Virus record (IMG/VR): IMGVR_UViG_3300021090_000040
Location: 1-46,397 of that record
DNA length: 46,397 nucleotides
Direction: 5' to 3' (one strand)
Source: a virus
Position numbers and translations under genes: made by a program. Under the pieces are notes generated by a model. It was given only the letters and a program-made list of their open reading frames with translations, was not told the DNA's origin and made no database searches. Every line of letters begins with the position of its first letter. Within the stretch, counting starts at the first letter, position 1. Of this stretch, positions 1-8,836 are shown piece after piece.

Positions 1-867
1 AAGATTACGCTCGCTGGCACGCCCTCGACGGCGGGACTCACAGCCTTCAGCATCGACGTAAATCAGGCAAATCTTGACCATGGAAGTATTGGTGGACTTG
101 CCGATGACGATCATACGCAATATGCGCTGCTCACTGGGCGGAGTGGCGGGCAGACGCTGATTGGCGGTACGGCTAGTGGTAATGATCTAACGCTTCAATC
201 TACCAGCAACGCAACACGTGGAACAGTTCAAATTGTAGATGTGTTAAATAGCGCGACTGAACGAAGCTTGCTGTTGGGTACAATTCGTAATGTTTCTTTC
301 TTTACGACGGCGCCAGCTTTGCAAGAAGTTGGTGGCACAATCACTAATAACACCACAGGCACAGCTGGTTTATTAATTACTACACTTTTTAGTGGTTTAG
401 CGGCTCATTCTGCGGGTCTTTGGGTGAATCCAACTTTTTCACCATCAGCTACGAGTAGTCCACAGCGCGGAGTATTCGTAACACCTGTGTTTGATCCACC
501 TAATGGAGTTATAATAGATACAGCCAGAGTTGTGGAATATACTGGGATTACAGGAAGTGACACTGGGACTATTACAAACCTTTACGGGTTGACAATAGGT
601 GGGCCGAGTTATGGTTCCATTAAGCCGACCAATGTCTTTGGGGCTTCTATTAGCAATCAAGGAGCTATCGGTGTGACCACAGCTATCGGTTTGCAAATAA
701 TTGGCCAGACCGGCGCTACCAACAATTTCTCATTGGGTTTGCCAGTCGTAGCAATAAATAGCGGCTCAACGGTGTGGACAGCAGGAGTGCCTAGCGCCAA
801 TCCAAGCGGCTTAGTGAAGATACAAGACGATGGCGGCAATACGCGCTATATCCCATGTTGGGCGTGA
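1..867 (+). CDS. Tail fibre, alternative C-terminal version (5' truncated)
   Basis: The reading frame is open from the first base, so this is the last 288 residues of a longer protein. The first 60 or so residues (LDHGSIGGLADDDHTQYALL) match residues 308-370 of the complete fibre at 44151-45953 almost exactly, but the DNA differs mainly at third codon positions. After that the two diverge, then reconverge on a similar C-terminus (a GLVKIQDD motif here against GLMEIDD there). The DDDHTQY segment is common in phage tail fibres. The distal part is Gly/Thr/Ser-rich beta-type sequence and AT-rich. Role inferred: receptor-binding distal fibre. It is probably a strain variant or second fibre gene rather than a neighbour in one linear genome. 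Confidence 0.8.
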   Translation, partial: KITLAGTPSTAGLTAFSIDVNQANLDHGSIGGLADDDHTQYALLTGRSGGQTLIGGTASGNDLTLQSTSNATRGTVQIVDVLNSATERSLLLGTIRNVSFFTTAPALQEVGGTITNNTTGTAGLLITTLFSGLAAHSAGLWVNPTFSPSATSSPQRGVFVTPVFDPPNGVIIDTARVVEYTGITGSDTGTITNLYGLTIGGPSYGSIKPTNVFGASISNQGAIGVTTAIGLQIIGQTGATNNFSLGLPVVAINSGSTVWTAGVPSANPSGLVKIQDDGGNTRYIPCWA

Positions 868-889
868 GGAAAAACATGGCTTAGGAACT

Positions 890-958
890 ATGGCCTACGT
901 CAAAGACGTGGGCGTGATGAAAGTGTGGGATGGGACAACTTGGAACAAATTGAAATGA
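890..958 (+). CDS. Small tail-associated peptide, 22 aa
   Basis: A short frame starts at ATG 890 and encodes MAYVKDVGVMKVWDGTTWNKLK. The VWDGTTW motif resembles small C-terminal modules found in phage tail proteins. An earlier ATG at 876 stops after two codons. It lies directly after the alternative fibre gene and has no counterpart after the complete fibre gene, where a 101-residue gene sits instead. Either a real mini-gene or the remnant of a longer tail protein. Confidence 0.35.
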   Translation: MAYVKDVGVMKVWDGTTWNKLK

Positions 959-970
959 GGGGATAAACAA

Positions 971-1097
971 ATGGCACGAACGGTATAGCAGTCAACGAGG
1001 CACTCACGGAGCGCGTTGTCGAATTGGAAAAACGGGTGTTGGACAAAGCCATCGCCGACATCCAAAACATCAAAGATGGAACCATTAAACTGCCGAA
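971..1097 (+). repeat. 127-bp exact direct repeat, copy 1
   Basis: These 127 bases are identical to the last 127 bases of the window (46271-46397). The match starts precisely here (base 970 is a, base 46270 is c) and runs to the window end. The length is a common maximum k-mer in short-read assembly, so the repeat most likely marks a graph node shared by two tail-fibre branches and closes the genome into a circle. Confidence 0.9.
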
Positions 1098-1101
1098 ATA
1101 G
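971..1101 (+). pseudogene. Coiled-coil tail chaperone-like ORF with broken start
   Basis: From 973 one frame encodes 42 residues including NEALTERVVELEKRV, a heptad-type coiled coil, ending in LPK and TAG at 1099-1101. The only ATG (971), which has Shine-Dalgarno-like sequence upstream, is in another frame and stops after MARTV. Inserting one base near 981 would give MARTGIAVNEAL and restore a 45-residue protein. The same break occurs in the copy at 46271, so it is not a random error confined to one contig end. Possible explanations are a real one-base deletion, a shared assembly error, or a frameshift-dependent gene. Confidence 0.5.
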
Positions 1102-1162
1102 AAGGATTCACTGCTTTGCATTAAAAAAACGATAAGCGTATAGGCTAGAGTAACCAACGAGG

Positions 1163-1207
1163 CACCGTCCATCTGGGCCATCCTTCGTATCAAACGAAAG
1201 GTGGTCT
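1163..1207 (+). promoter_or_regulatory. Leader hairpin sequestering the RBS of the 1208 gene
   Basis: The segment CTGGGCCATCCTTCG (1173-1187) can pair with CGAAAGGTGG (1195-1204), which contains the ribosome-binding site just before ATG 1208. A similar element with the same GGGCCATCCTTC core and a downstream GGTCT lies immediately before the portal gene (29288-29340). The rest of 1102-1207 shows no gene. A shared translational control of two structural operons is inferred. Confidence 0.5.
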
Positions 1208-1513
1208 ATGAAACTGTCTCTCAATGTGTCCTACGCGAAACTCCCCGCGGACATCGAATCACCGGAAAAACTCAGTCGCTTTCTAATCACCGAGTCGGTC
1301 GCCCGGCGCTTTCCGCAGGGAATGCCCAGGACTGAGTCTCGCCTTTACGCCAAGCTCCTCGATCAGTTTTACGAAGAAAAACCAGAGATCGAGATCGATG
1401 AGCCGACATTCCTTCTTCTCAAGGAGTCCCTCGATCAGTCCGCGCTACCGCCACACATGTCGAGCTGGAAGTGGGCGCTCCTCGACAGTCTCGCGGGGGT
1501 GGAAAAAGCGTAG
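1208..1513 (+). CDS. Hypothetical protein, 101 aa
   Basis: ATG follows AAAGGTGG inside a leader hairpin. The protein is soluble, mixed alpha-type, with no motif I recognise; its C-terminus is rich in Trp and Leu (MSSWKWALLDSL). It is the first gene of the block ending in the large polyvalent protein, and the next gene begins directly after its stop, so the two are translated together. A virion assembly or internal-protein chaperone role is possible but rests only on position. Confidence 0.7.
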   Translation: MKLSLNVSYAKLPADIESPEKLSRFLITESVARRFPQGMPRTESRLYAKLLDQFYEEKPEIEIDEPTFLLLKESLDQSALPPHMSSWKWALLDSLAGVEKA

Positions 1514-2155
1514 ATGGACATCTCGCCGGAAAGCTTCAGCATGCTCGGCAGTGCGCTGACCGATCGAAACTATTCCGATGTCGCCCCACAGGGATTTGTT
1601 TCGCGGCTACTGTACGGCAACACCCTCGGTGAATCGCCAGCCGATACGGCGCTCAACCGTTCAGGCTCAATCATGGGTAGCGCCAAGACGCTTCCACGCG
1701 AAACAGCGGCGCGACAAGGGCCGGGGTTGGCGACTCTTAGCGATATCATCAACTCGGCAAATCCGATCAACTGGATGGGCGGATTTGGCGGTTCCGCGGC
1801 TGGCGTGACTCCCGCCTTGCGCACCATCGGCGGCAAAGTATTCCGCGACGCTGCGGCGCCAACGGTGGCGCCATGGTCGGAAGTCTTAAAAGACCTCGTC
1901 AAGCGCGGCGAGCCGTTAAACCGGCGCTCCATGCGACCGGCGCTCAGGACTGGCAGTGGCGTGGTTGTTGGTGATACCGCCGGTGGCCATGGTGCTTTAT
2001 GGGAATCTATATCGCCGGCACAACAGAGGGGCGCCATGGATGGATATGTCGACGGGGCCGGACGGTTTTTTACGCGCGATCAGTCTAACATCGCCGCCGG
2101 ATCGATGGCGGGGATAAAGGCTGCATTGGAGAATGCACGGTTTGAAGGACGATAA
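1514..2155 (+). CDS. Putative internal virion protein, 213 aa
   Basis: The start codon abuts the previous TAG with no gap. The sequence is rich in Ala, Gly, Ser and Arg, with a long glycine-rich stretch around residues 80-100 (INWMGGFGGSAAG) and no catalytic motif or signal peptide. In podoviruses the region between tail fibre and lysis genes usually encodes proteins ejected with the DNA. That context and the low-complexity composition support a structural call, but no family was recognised. Confidence 0.6.
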   Translation: MDISPESFSMLGSALTDRNYSDVAPQGFVSRLLYGNTLGESPADTALNRSGSIMGSAKTLPRETAARQGPGLATLSDIINSANPINWMGGFGGSAAGVTPALRTIGGKVFRDAAAPTVAPWSEVLKDLVKRGEPLNRRSMRPALRTGSGVVVGDTAGGHGALWESISPAQQRGAMDGYVDGAGRFFTRDQSNIAAGSMAGIKAALENARFEGR

Positions 2156-2156
2156 A

Positions 2157-2690
2157 ATGCAGGGCGAAATCCTCACAGGGCAACGTTTTACTAGGCTCGT
2201 AGTTCGAGGAGATGCGGGGCCTTATGTACACAAAGGGAAGAGTTACCGCCGGGTGCACTGCCAGTGCGATTGTGGCGCGGACGTTGTCTGTCGCCCGACC
2301 GATCTTAGGAGCGGTAACACTCAGTCTTGCGGTTGTTTAAGTCGAGATATGACAGTCGAGCGGTCGACGGTTCACGGAGATGCTAAACGCCAAGGTAGAT
2401 CTCCCGAATATCGCACTTGGCACGGCATGAACGAACGCTGTAGGTATCCAAAACATAAAGATTGGCAGTACTACGGAGGCCGCGGTATTGCAGTCTGCGA
2501 TGAGTGGCGCAACAGCTTTCCCGCCTTCCTCGCGCACGTAGGCCGCAAACCGTCGCCCCAACACTCGATCGACCGCATCGAAAACGATCGGGGATACGAG
2601 CCCGGTAACGTGCGCTGGGCCACGGCCAAGGAGCAGACGGCGAATAGGGGCAAGCGGTCGCTCGAAAACGCACTGCTCCAAGAACGATAA
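2157..2690 (+). CDS. HNH homing endonuclease with zinc knuckle, 177 aa
   Basis: The start is placed at ATG 2157, after GAAGGAC and just past the upstream stop; an in-frame ATG at 2133 lies inside the previous gene. The N-terminus has a GQRFTRLVV motif and a zinc-binding set (HCQCDCG, then SCGC), typical of phage HNH proteins with an N-terminal DNA-binding module. The C-terminal half carries YYGGRGI, then SIDRIENDRGYEPGNVRW, the usual HNH-family core in these free-standing phage endonucleases. It is inserted between two virion genes, as homing nucleases often are. One of three intact HNH genes here. Confidence 0.9.
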   Translation: MQGEILTGQRFTRLVVRGDAGPYVHKGKSYRRVHCQCDCGADVVCRPTDLRSGNTQSCGCLSRDMTVERSTVHGDAKRQGRSPEYRTWHGMNERCRYPKHKDWQYYGGRGIAVCDEWRNSFPAFLAHVGRKPSPQHSIDRIENDRGYEPGNVRWATAKEQTANRGKRSLENALLQER

Positions 2691-2702
2691 GGAGATTTGA
2701 TT

Positions 2703-3536
2703 ATGGCAACAGGCTCAAGTAGCTCGGTTACGACCCAACAATATCCGGTCGATATGGCCGAGATGATCAAGCAGTTACAAGGTCAGATCGGCGGGCTCAA
2801 CACCGGCCAAGCGACGCAGGAAAACTTAAACTCGCTGATGAATAACCCGCTGTCGAGCGAGTTGTTCACCGGAACGATCGGGCCTATCCTAAATCAGCTT
2901 AAAGATTCGGAAGGCCAATCGCGCACCGCGCTCGCCGATCAATTCAGGATGGCCGGCGGTGGCCAGGGTGGCGCGCTGCAATCCGGCGCCTTTGCCAATG
3001 CGGCAACGCGCAACGAACAGAATATTCTCGCCAATCGCTCCAACGTCGTCGCCAATAAAGCGAGCGAAGTTTTCCGCAACCTCTTGTCCGGTCTCGGCCT
3101 CGGTCTCAATGCCGAGCAGGCGCAAGAAGGCCCGACAAAGCTCGGCTTGGGTCTATTGGGCGCGGTCCGGCCCACCACTACGACAACGCAGGGGTCTAAC
3201 TCTTCGGACGCCGGCACGGTCGGCGGTATTTCCGATCCGTTCGGTATGCTCAATTATAGTAGTGGTTCTAACATCACTACGGGACCCACCCTTGGTGGAA
3301 GTAGACCTCTCGATAAGGAGTTTTATGGCGGTTACGGCGGTGGCGGCATGATCGGTCCCAACTACGATCCGATTGAGAATGAGTACAGTAAACTCCGCTC
3401 ACAGGAATACGAGAGGCAACTGGCTGGTTGGAACGCAGATAGGTATCCGTCTGCACAGCAAACTAGTTACCCTCAGACCTTCACCGGCATCGGCTCGGGG
3501 CTTAATCCAGATCAGATGCTTTCAGGCGAATATTAA
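2703..3536 (+). CDS. Putative virion protein, 277 aa
   Basis: AAGGAG at 2689-2694 is 8 bases before ATG 2703; the in-frame TTG at 2697 is too close to it. The protein is Gln, Gly, Ser and Asn rich, with a helical first half (QAQEGPTKLGLGLLG near residue 140) and a glycine-rich, disordered second half (GGYGGGGMIGP). No enzyme motif is visible. Gene order suggests an ejected internal protein or a tail component, translated with the next two genes. Confidence 0.65.
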   Translation: MATGSSSSVTTQQYPVDMAEMIKQLQGQIGGLNTGQATQENLNSLMNNPLSSELFTGTIGPILNQLKDSEGQSRTALADQFRMAGGGQGGALQSGAFANAATRNEQNILANRSNVVANKASEVFRNLLSGLGLGLNAEQAQEGPTKLGLGLLGAVRPTTTTTQGSNSSDAGTVGGISDPFGMLNYSSGSNITTGPTLGGSRPLDKEFYGGYGGGGMIGPNYDPIENEYSKLRSQEYERQLAGWNADRYPSAQQTSYPQTFTGIGSGLNPDQMLSGEY

Positions 3537-3546
3537 GAGGTGATCG

Positions 3547-4254
3547 ATGGCGTACACAGAAGAAGAAAAATATAAACATCAGGCGTATCAATTCCTGGTC
3601 GATCAGATGAACAGATCGCGCGGCCAGGAGATGTCCGGCCTGGCCGGTCTCATCAACGCCAGCGGGATCAATCCCGAGGCTGGCCAAGCAGCGCTTACGC
3701 GCTACGGCATTAACACGCCAGTCGGCCAAAGTCGCCAACAAGCTGCGCTCCAACAGCAGATGCAGTTGGCGGCGTTCAGGGCGGCGCTCAGCGGCAAAAA
3801 GGGAGGCGGTGCTCTGCCGCCGGACCTCATCGGCGCCATCGGTACGCCGGATTTTGGCGCTCAACTGCGAAGCTCTGTCGGGTCGCTAGATCGCCAATCG
3901 GTCGAGATGCTCATGAACCTCGATCGCCAGGAGCGTCAATTCCAAGCCAAGGGCGTCGCCAAGCCCGGCAAAGCGAGCCCCTACTTGCTAAAGCTGCGCG
4001 AGATGGAAGCGCTCGGCATTCCTATCACCGAAGAAACGGTACGAGGCGCCTACGGCAACAAGGAGAATGTGATCGATAAGGGATCAACGACTGGCGGGCA
4101 CTGGTGGGGTGGAGGAACAAAAGTTCCGCCACGTCAAATATCGCTCTCGGCGCTAGCCGGTTTGGGTGGCGGCGCGACACAGGATCTGCCCACCGATGTA
4201 GCGGCGCCGGACGATCGCATGAGGCGGCTCGGTTCAACACTTTTTGGAGACTAA
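3547..4254 (+). CDS. Putative internal virion protein, 235 aa
   Basis: It starts at ATG 3547 after TAAGAGGTGATCG. The first half is helical and rich in Gln/Ala (QQAALQQQMQLAAFRAAL near residues 60-77); the second half has Gly-rich patches (HWWGGGTKVPP). There is no signal peptide or membrane segment. It is sandwiched between the previous virion gene and the giant polyvalent gene with 10-12-base gaps. Alternating helical and flexible regions fit proteins ejected through the portal, but this is inference. Confidence 0.6.
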   Translation: MAYTEEEKYKHQAYQFLVDQMNRSRGQEMSGLAGLINASGINPEAGQAALTRYGINTPVGQSRQQAALQQQMQLAAFRAALSGKKGGGALPPDLIGAIGTPDFGAQLRSSVGSLDRQSVEMLMNLDRQERQFQAKGVAKPGKASPYLLKLREMEALGIPITEETVRGAYGNKENVIDKGSTTGGHWWGGGTKVPPRQISLSALAGLGGGATQDLPTDVAAPDDRMRRLGSTLFGD

Positions 4255-4266
4255 AGGAGAATAGGT

Positions 4267-7200
4267 TTGGCAACCGAAGGCGTAGAAAGTCTCTATCCGG
4301 CGTACTCAGACAAAATCCGTGCAGCTCGCGAACAGGGATTTTCTGACACCGAGATCCAATCAGTCTTCCAGTCGCGCATCCAAGAGCAGTCCCGTTCGGG
4401 TCAGTCAGTTCGCCAAATTCAATCGACCCTCGGTCAGGAGCAGCCTGGATTCTTGCAGCGCCTCGCCAGCGGGCCAGCCGGCGACCTTGCGCAGAGCAGC
4501 CTAGAGGCTGCGGCCTATCCCGTCGAAGTAGCTACCGGCGCCATCGGTGGCATGATTCCACCTGTCGCCAGGATCGGCGCGGCCGGTCTCGCCAATCTAG
4601 TCGCCGCTGCTACGAACTCCGATCCGCGCGCGTTGGAACGTAAAGCGCTTTCTTACGTCGATAAAGCCGAGCCGTATCTCGCCTACCAGCCACAAGGCAA
4701 ACTTGCCCGAACCACACTGGAAGTCGCAGGCGCGCCGTTTGTAGCGGCAGAGGAAGGGCTCAAGGCGGCCGGCGTACCAGAGGAAATCGCCAAGCCGGCG
4801 GTCGAAGTCGGCGGGCTCGTGTTGCCGTATCTCTATCACCGGATCGTTGGACGGGCGCCGGTCGATAGTCCTGAAGCGAGGCAACGGTTTTTACGCCAAG
4901 CAAGCGAAGAGGCTAAGCGCATAGAAGAAATCGCACCGCCCGATCTTCCGGCGCGAATCGAAGCGGCCAAGCGCGACGGCTTCAGCGAGCAAGAGATCGC
5001 GCAAGCCTTGACTGAACGCGCCTCAAAGCCAGTCGTAAAGCAGGAAGTCAGCGTGGAGCCAAGCGCCAAGGGGCCAGAGTTTTTCTCTACCCTCAAGGAT
5101 CTTGGCTACACCGACGAGCAATTAAAGACGATGCCGTTTGCCGAGAAGGTGCGCCGCGCGCGCGAGCGAGTACCGGCGGAAGAGCCGCCGCCGATTGAAC
5201 AGCCGGCGGCCCCCGAGCCCGTCGCTCCCGAAGCGGCTCGGCCGCCAGAAGCCACGCCAACCGACTTAACGCCAGAAGCTCAGCCGCCCGAAACGGCGGC
5301 GCCGGTAGAGCCGGTTAATGCGCCCGAAGTAAAAAGCGCTCCTGTGGAAACGCCCACAATCGCCCCAGAATCGACGCTACCGCCGAAAGTGGCAGCAGAG
5401 GCCGCGCCACCGATCGAGACGCCGCCAGCGCCTAAGGGTGAGCCGGCGCCGGTCACTTCTGAAGCGACAAGTATTAAGAACGCAGTGGTCGATCGTGAGC
5501 TGGCCGCGCAGGGGTCGCCGCCCGCGCAGCATGGCCAGCGCATGTCATTCGAAGAGGCGCGCGCCGCCGCCGCCAAGACGATCGAGGGCGATCCGCTCGC
5601 CGGCAAGAAACTCGTCGACGAGCTGGCGGCCAACCCGCGACCGCCTACGGCAACCGAGGATGCTCTCTTACTCCACGAACAAACGCGATTGAAAAACGAG
5701 CGCGTAAAGGCCGAGGACCGGCTCATCGAAGCGCAGAAGTCCGGCAATCCCGAAGCGATTACCGAAGCGAAAGGCGGGGTCGAGCAGGCCAGGACGGACT
5801 TTGCCGCCGTCGGCGACGTGGTTACTCAGGTCGGCACGGAAAGTTCTCTTAGCTTGGGCCATCGTCGCATGTTAATGCGCGAGGATTACTCGCTCGCCGA
5901 AATGGAGAGACAGAAACAGATCGCCAACGACGGCAAGCCATTGACCGAAGCGCAGGCGGCCGAAGTAAAAACGCTCCACGAAAAGATATCCTCCACACAG
6001 AAAGCGTTCGACGAATATATTGCCAAGGCCGAATCCGCTAAGGCGGAGGTCGAATCGAAGCTGGCTCATACCCGCCTGATGGTCGAAGCCGCAAAGGGCC
6101 AGGCCGTCGAGCCTCATATCAAATCGCTTGCCGATCGAATCGTCGCGACGATGGACACCAGGGCGGACGCGGCGCGTATCCGGCTGAAAGAAAAACTCGG
6201 CCACCTGTCTGCCGGTGTGGACCCGACCCTAATCGCAGACATGGCGGAAATCGGCGCGGCGAAGTTCGCCCACGGCGCGGTAGACTTCGGACGCTGGTCG
6301 AAACTGATGATCGATGACCTCGGCCAGAAAATAGAGCCCTACTTAAAAGCAGTATGGGATGCAAGTCAGAAAGCAGTCGATGATTTTATCGAAGCGCGCG
6401 TGCCGAAAAGTCAAAAAGAGCCGATCAAGCGGGCGATCAAAGGCCAGGACGCTGCCGGGCAGCGCGAGGCGATCAAGGAGCAGATTCGGGCCAAGGCGGA
6501 AAGCGGCGATGGTGATATCACCAACCTCGCGCAACGGCTGGCCAGGGGTTTTGTCCAGGAAGGCATTAAGGAGCGCGGCGCCTTGATCGACGCGGTGCAT
6601 GGCGAGCTAAAAAGCGTCCTACCGGAAACGACTCGGCGGGAAACGATGGACGCGATCTCCGGCTACGGCAAACTTAGGCAGCTCTCCAAAGACGAAATAT
6701 CGGTCCAGTTGCGCGACCTAAAAGGCCAAATGCAAAACGTGGCGAAGCTTGAGGACATGGAGGCCAACCGGCCGCCGCTTAGAACCGGCGTGGAGCGGAG
6801 AATCCCAACTACCGAGGAGCGCCGACTGATCAAGCTAGTCAACGAGGCAAAAGATCAGTTTCAAATTCCGATCACCGATGAGGCTACACAGCTTAGATCC
6901 TCGCTCGATATGCTCAAAGCGCGGATGCAGAACCAGATCGAGGATCTTCAGGGTCGGCTTGAACGCGGCGACTTTGGCAAAAATCCGCGCCGACTCATTC
7001 AGACCGACACCGAAGCAACCCGGCTCTCTTTCGATCTCGCCCAAACCAAGGCTCGATTCAACGAAGGTCTTTTTAAAGACCAGCTCGCTAATCGTTCTCT
7101 ACCGCAAAAAATTCTCGGCGGCGCCGGTGAGGCTGTTCAGACATCGCGTTCGTTACTTACTAGCCTGGACCTCTCGGCGGTGCTGCGACAAGGCGGATTT

Positions 7201-8238
7201 GTTGGCCTCGGCCATCCGATCCGCGCTGCTCATGCCTTCCCGGACATGTTCAGGGCATTACTCTCAAAAGAGGGTGAGCATCGAGTCCAGCAGGAAATTC
7301 AACGCCGTCCCAATTATCAGCTCTACAAGCGAGCAAAACTCTACCTCTCGGAACCTAGAACAACCCTGGCGCAAATGGAAGAAGCCTACATGTCCCGATG
7401 GGCTGAGAAAATCCCTGGCGTCGGCGCCTCTCAGCGGGCCTACACGACGTTTCTAAACAAGCTGAGGGCGGATTCCTTCGATACGATGGCCAACACTCTA
7501 AGCCGGAGCGGCGAGCTCACGGCGGTAGAGGCAAAGGCGATCGCCAATTACATCAATGTCGCCACTGGGCGCGGAGACTTCGGCGTGAGCAATTCGAGCG
7601 CGTTGGTAGGACTCAATTCGATATTCTTTGCGCCACGCTTTATAGCGAGCCGTTTCCAACTACTCACAGGTCAGCCGCTTTATCGAGGCAGCGGGCGGAC
7701 CCGGACCCTAGTCGCTCAAGAGTACGCGCGTTACCTAACTGGTGTCGCCACCGTGTACGCGCTCGGCAAGTTAGCCGGCGGCGACCTAGAGACCGATTCG
7801 CGTTCGTCGGACTTCGGCAAGCTTAAATTCGGTAACACGCGTGTCGACCTGTTATCGGGCCTCGCGCAGGTCACTACTCTGCTTGGCCGCGAGGCAAGCG
7901 GCGAAACTAAAAGCATCAGCGGTAAGATCACGCCCATCCGCGGCGACAAGGTGCCATACGGTGGGAGCAACGCGGCGGATGTAATTTTCCGGTTCTTACG
8001 CACAAAGCTCGCGCCCGTGCCTTCTCAGGCGCTTGATGTCCTCACGGGTAAAAATGTCGTGGGACAGCCCGTCTCGCCGCAATCGTTGGCGACGAATGTC
8101 ACCGTGCCGCTTGCCCTGCGGGATATCTACGACGCCATGATTGATCAAGAGGTGCCACGAGGCACGGCGCTGGGAATCCTAAGCATATTTGGAGCCAGCT
8201 TGCAGACCTACGATCCCCAAAAGAAAACAGGGAGTTAG
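4267..8238 (+). CDS. Large polyvalent internal virion/ejection protein, 1323 aa
   Basis: It starts with TTG 4267 after AAGGAG. Layout: a short helical N-terminus; Gly/Ala-rich membrane-like segments near residues 80-120; a Pro/Glu/Ala-rich linker around residues 300-400; long charged helices near 480-640 and 700-950; and a C-terminal domain (about 960-1320). That domain contains FLNKLRADSFD and SIFFAPRFIASRFQLLTG, which resemble LPD38-type domains of large phage polyvalent proteins. Such proteins are packed in the head and delivered with DNA. No lytic transglycosylase or protease motif was found. It is followed at once by lysozyme. Family assignment is by memory of motifs. Confidence 0.7.
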   Translation: MATEGVESLYPAYSDKIRAAREQGFSDTEIQSVFQSRIQEQSRSGQSVRQIQSTLGQEQPGFLQRLASGPAGDLAQSSLEAAAYPVEVATGAIGGMIPPVARIGAAGLANLVAAATNSDPRALERKALSYVDKAEPYLAYQPQGKLARTTLEVAGAPFVAAEEGLKAAGVPEEIAKPAVEVGGLVLPYLYHRIVGRAPVDSPEARQRFLRQASEEAKRIEEIAPPDLPARIEAAKRDGFSEQEIAQALTERASKPVVKQEVSVEPSAKGPEFFSTLKDLGYTDEQLKTMPFAEKVRRARERVPAEEPPPIEQPAAPEPVAPEAARPPEATPTDLTPEAQPPETAAPVEPVNAPEVKSAPVETPTIAPESTLPPKVAAEAAPPIETPPAPKGEPAPVTSEATSIKNAVVDRELAAQGSPPAQHGQRMSFEEARAAAAKTIEGDPLAGKKLVDELAANPRPPTATEDALLLHEQTRLKNERVKAEDRLIEAQKSGNPEAITEAKGGVEQARTDFAAVGDVVTQVGTESSLSLGHRRMLMREDYSLAEMERQKQIANDGKPLTEAQAAEVKTLHEKISSTQKAFDEYIAKAESAKAEVESKLAHTRLMVEAAKGQAVEPHIKSLADRIVATMDTRADAARIRLKEKLGHLSAGVDPTLIADMAEIGAAKFAHGAVDFGRWSKLMIDDLGQKIEPYLKAVWDASQKAVDDFIEARVPKSQKEPIKRAIKGQDAAGQREAIKEQIRAKAESGDGDITNLAQRLARGFVQEGIKERGALIDAVHGELKSVLPETTRRETMDAISGYGKLRQLSKDEISVQLRDLKGQMQNVAKLEDMEANRPPLRTGVERRIPTTEERRLIKLVNEAKDQFQIPITDEATQLRSSLDMLKARMQNQIEDLQGRLERGDFGKNPRRLIQTDTEATRLSFDLAQTKARFNEGLFKDQLANRSLPQKILGGAGEAVQTSRSLLTSLDLSAVLRQGGFVGLGHPIRAAHAFPDMFRALLSKEGEHRVQQEIQRRPNYQLYKRAKLYLSEPRTTLAQMEEAYMSRWAEKIPGVGASQRAYTTFLNKLRADSFDTMANTLSRSGELTAVEAKAIANYINVATGRGDFGVSNSSALVGLNSIFFAPRFIASRFQLLTGQPLYRGSGRTRTLVAQEYARYLTGVATVYALGKLAGGDLETDSRSSDFGKLKFGNTRVDLLSGLAQVTTLLGREASGETKSISGKITPIRGDKVPYGGSNAADVIFRFLRTKLAPVPSQALDVLTGKNVVGQPVSPQSLATNVTVPLALRDIYDAMIDQEVPRGTALGILSIFGASLQTYDPQKKTGS

Positions 8239-8244
8239 CAAACC

Positions 8245-8682
8245 ATGGAAGATTCCCCGCTTAAAAAAATACTGATTGGCCATGAGGGGTTGCGGCTGAA
8301 ACCGTATCACGACACGGTCGGCAAGCTCACTATCGGAGTGGGCCGCAACCTCGACGACGTTGGCATCACGCGGGAGGAAGCGATGATGCTGCTCGATAAT
8401 GATATCGCCCGGTCCGTCGCCGAGTGCCGAAAAAATTTCCCCTGGTACGACGACCTCAACGACGCGCGCAAAACCGCGGTGATCTCACTGGTCTTTAACA
8501 TGGGAATCGGTGGAGTGCTGACGTTCCGAAAAGCGCTCGCGGCTATGGCGGCCGAACAATGGGATGAGGCGGCGAAACAATTCCTCGACAGCCGCTGGCG
8601 CAGACAAGTGGGCAGGCGTGCCGAGGAGATTGTCTACATGATCCGCACGGGAGAGTATCGCAGTGAATCTGGAACGGCTTAA
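8245..8682 (+). CDS. Endolysin, T4-type lysozyme (GH24)
   Basis: This is a peptidoglycan hydrolase of the muramidase GH24 family. HEGLRLKPY (residues 14-22) carries the catalytic Glu, and YHDTVGKLTIGVG (22-34) carries the Asp and Thr of the T4 lysozyme triad. FNMGIGG and WRRQVGRRAEE are the usual later motifs. At 145 residues it has the normal length. No signal peptide or anchor is present, so release should depend on a holin; the next two or three genes are candidates. It overlaps the next small gene by 20 bases. Confidence 0.95.
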   Translation: MEDSPLKKILIGHEGLRLKPYHDTVGKLTIGVGRNLDDVGITREEAMMLLDNDIARSVAECRKNFPWYDDLNDARKTAVISLVFNMGIGGVLTFRKALAAMAAEQWDEAAKQFLDSRWRRQVGRRAEEIVYMIRTGEYRSESGTA

Positions 8683-8836
8683 ACAGGAAGAAGATGAGGT
8701 TGCCAAAGTGATTGAAAACTGGACCCGGCGCAAGCGTCTGATCGCTTATAAATGCCTCTACGCGATGGATTTGCGGATCAGCAACATCGATTATGAAATC
8801 ATCCGGTCTTTGCGGGAGGAAGAAAAACAACCATGA
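8663..8836 (+). CDS. Small charged lysis-block protein, 57 aa
   Basis: A GTG start after GGGAGAG opens a frame inside the end of the lysozyme gene. It encodes MNLERLKQEEDEVAKVIENW and continues as a charged helix ending EEEKQP. The stop overlaps the next start (ATGA). There is no membrane segment. The frame, RBS and overlaps on both sides argue that it is real. Function unknown; a cytosolic regulator of lysis is only a guess. Confidence 0.6.
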   Translation: MNLERLKQEEDEVAKVIENWTRRKRLIAYKCLYAMDLRISNIDYEIIRSLREEEKQP

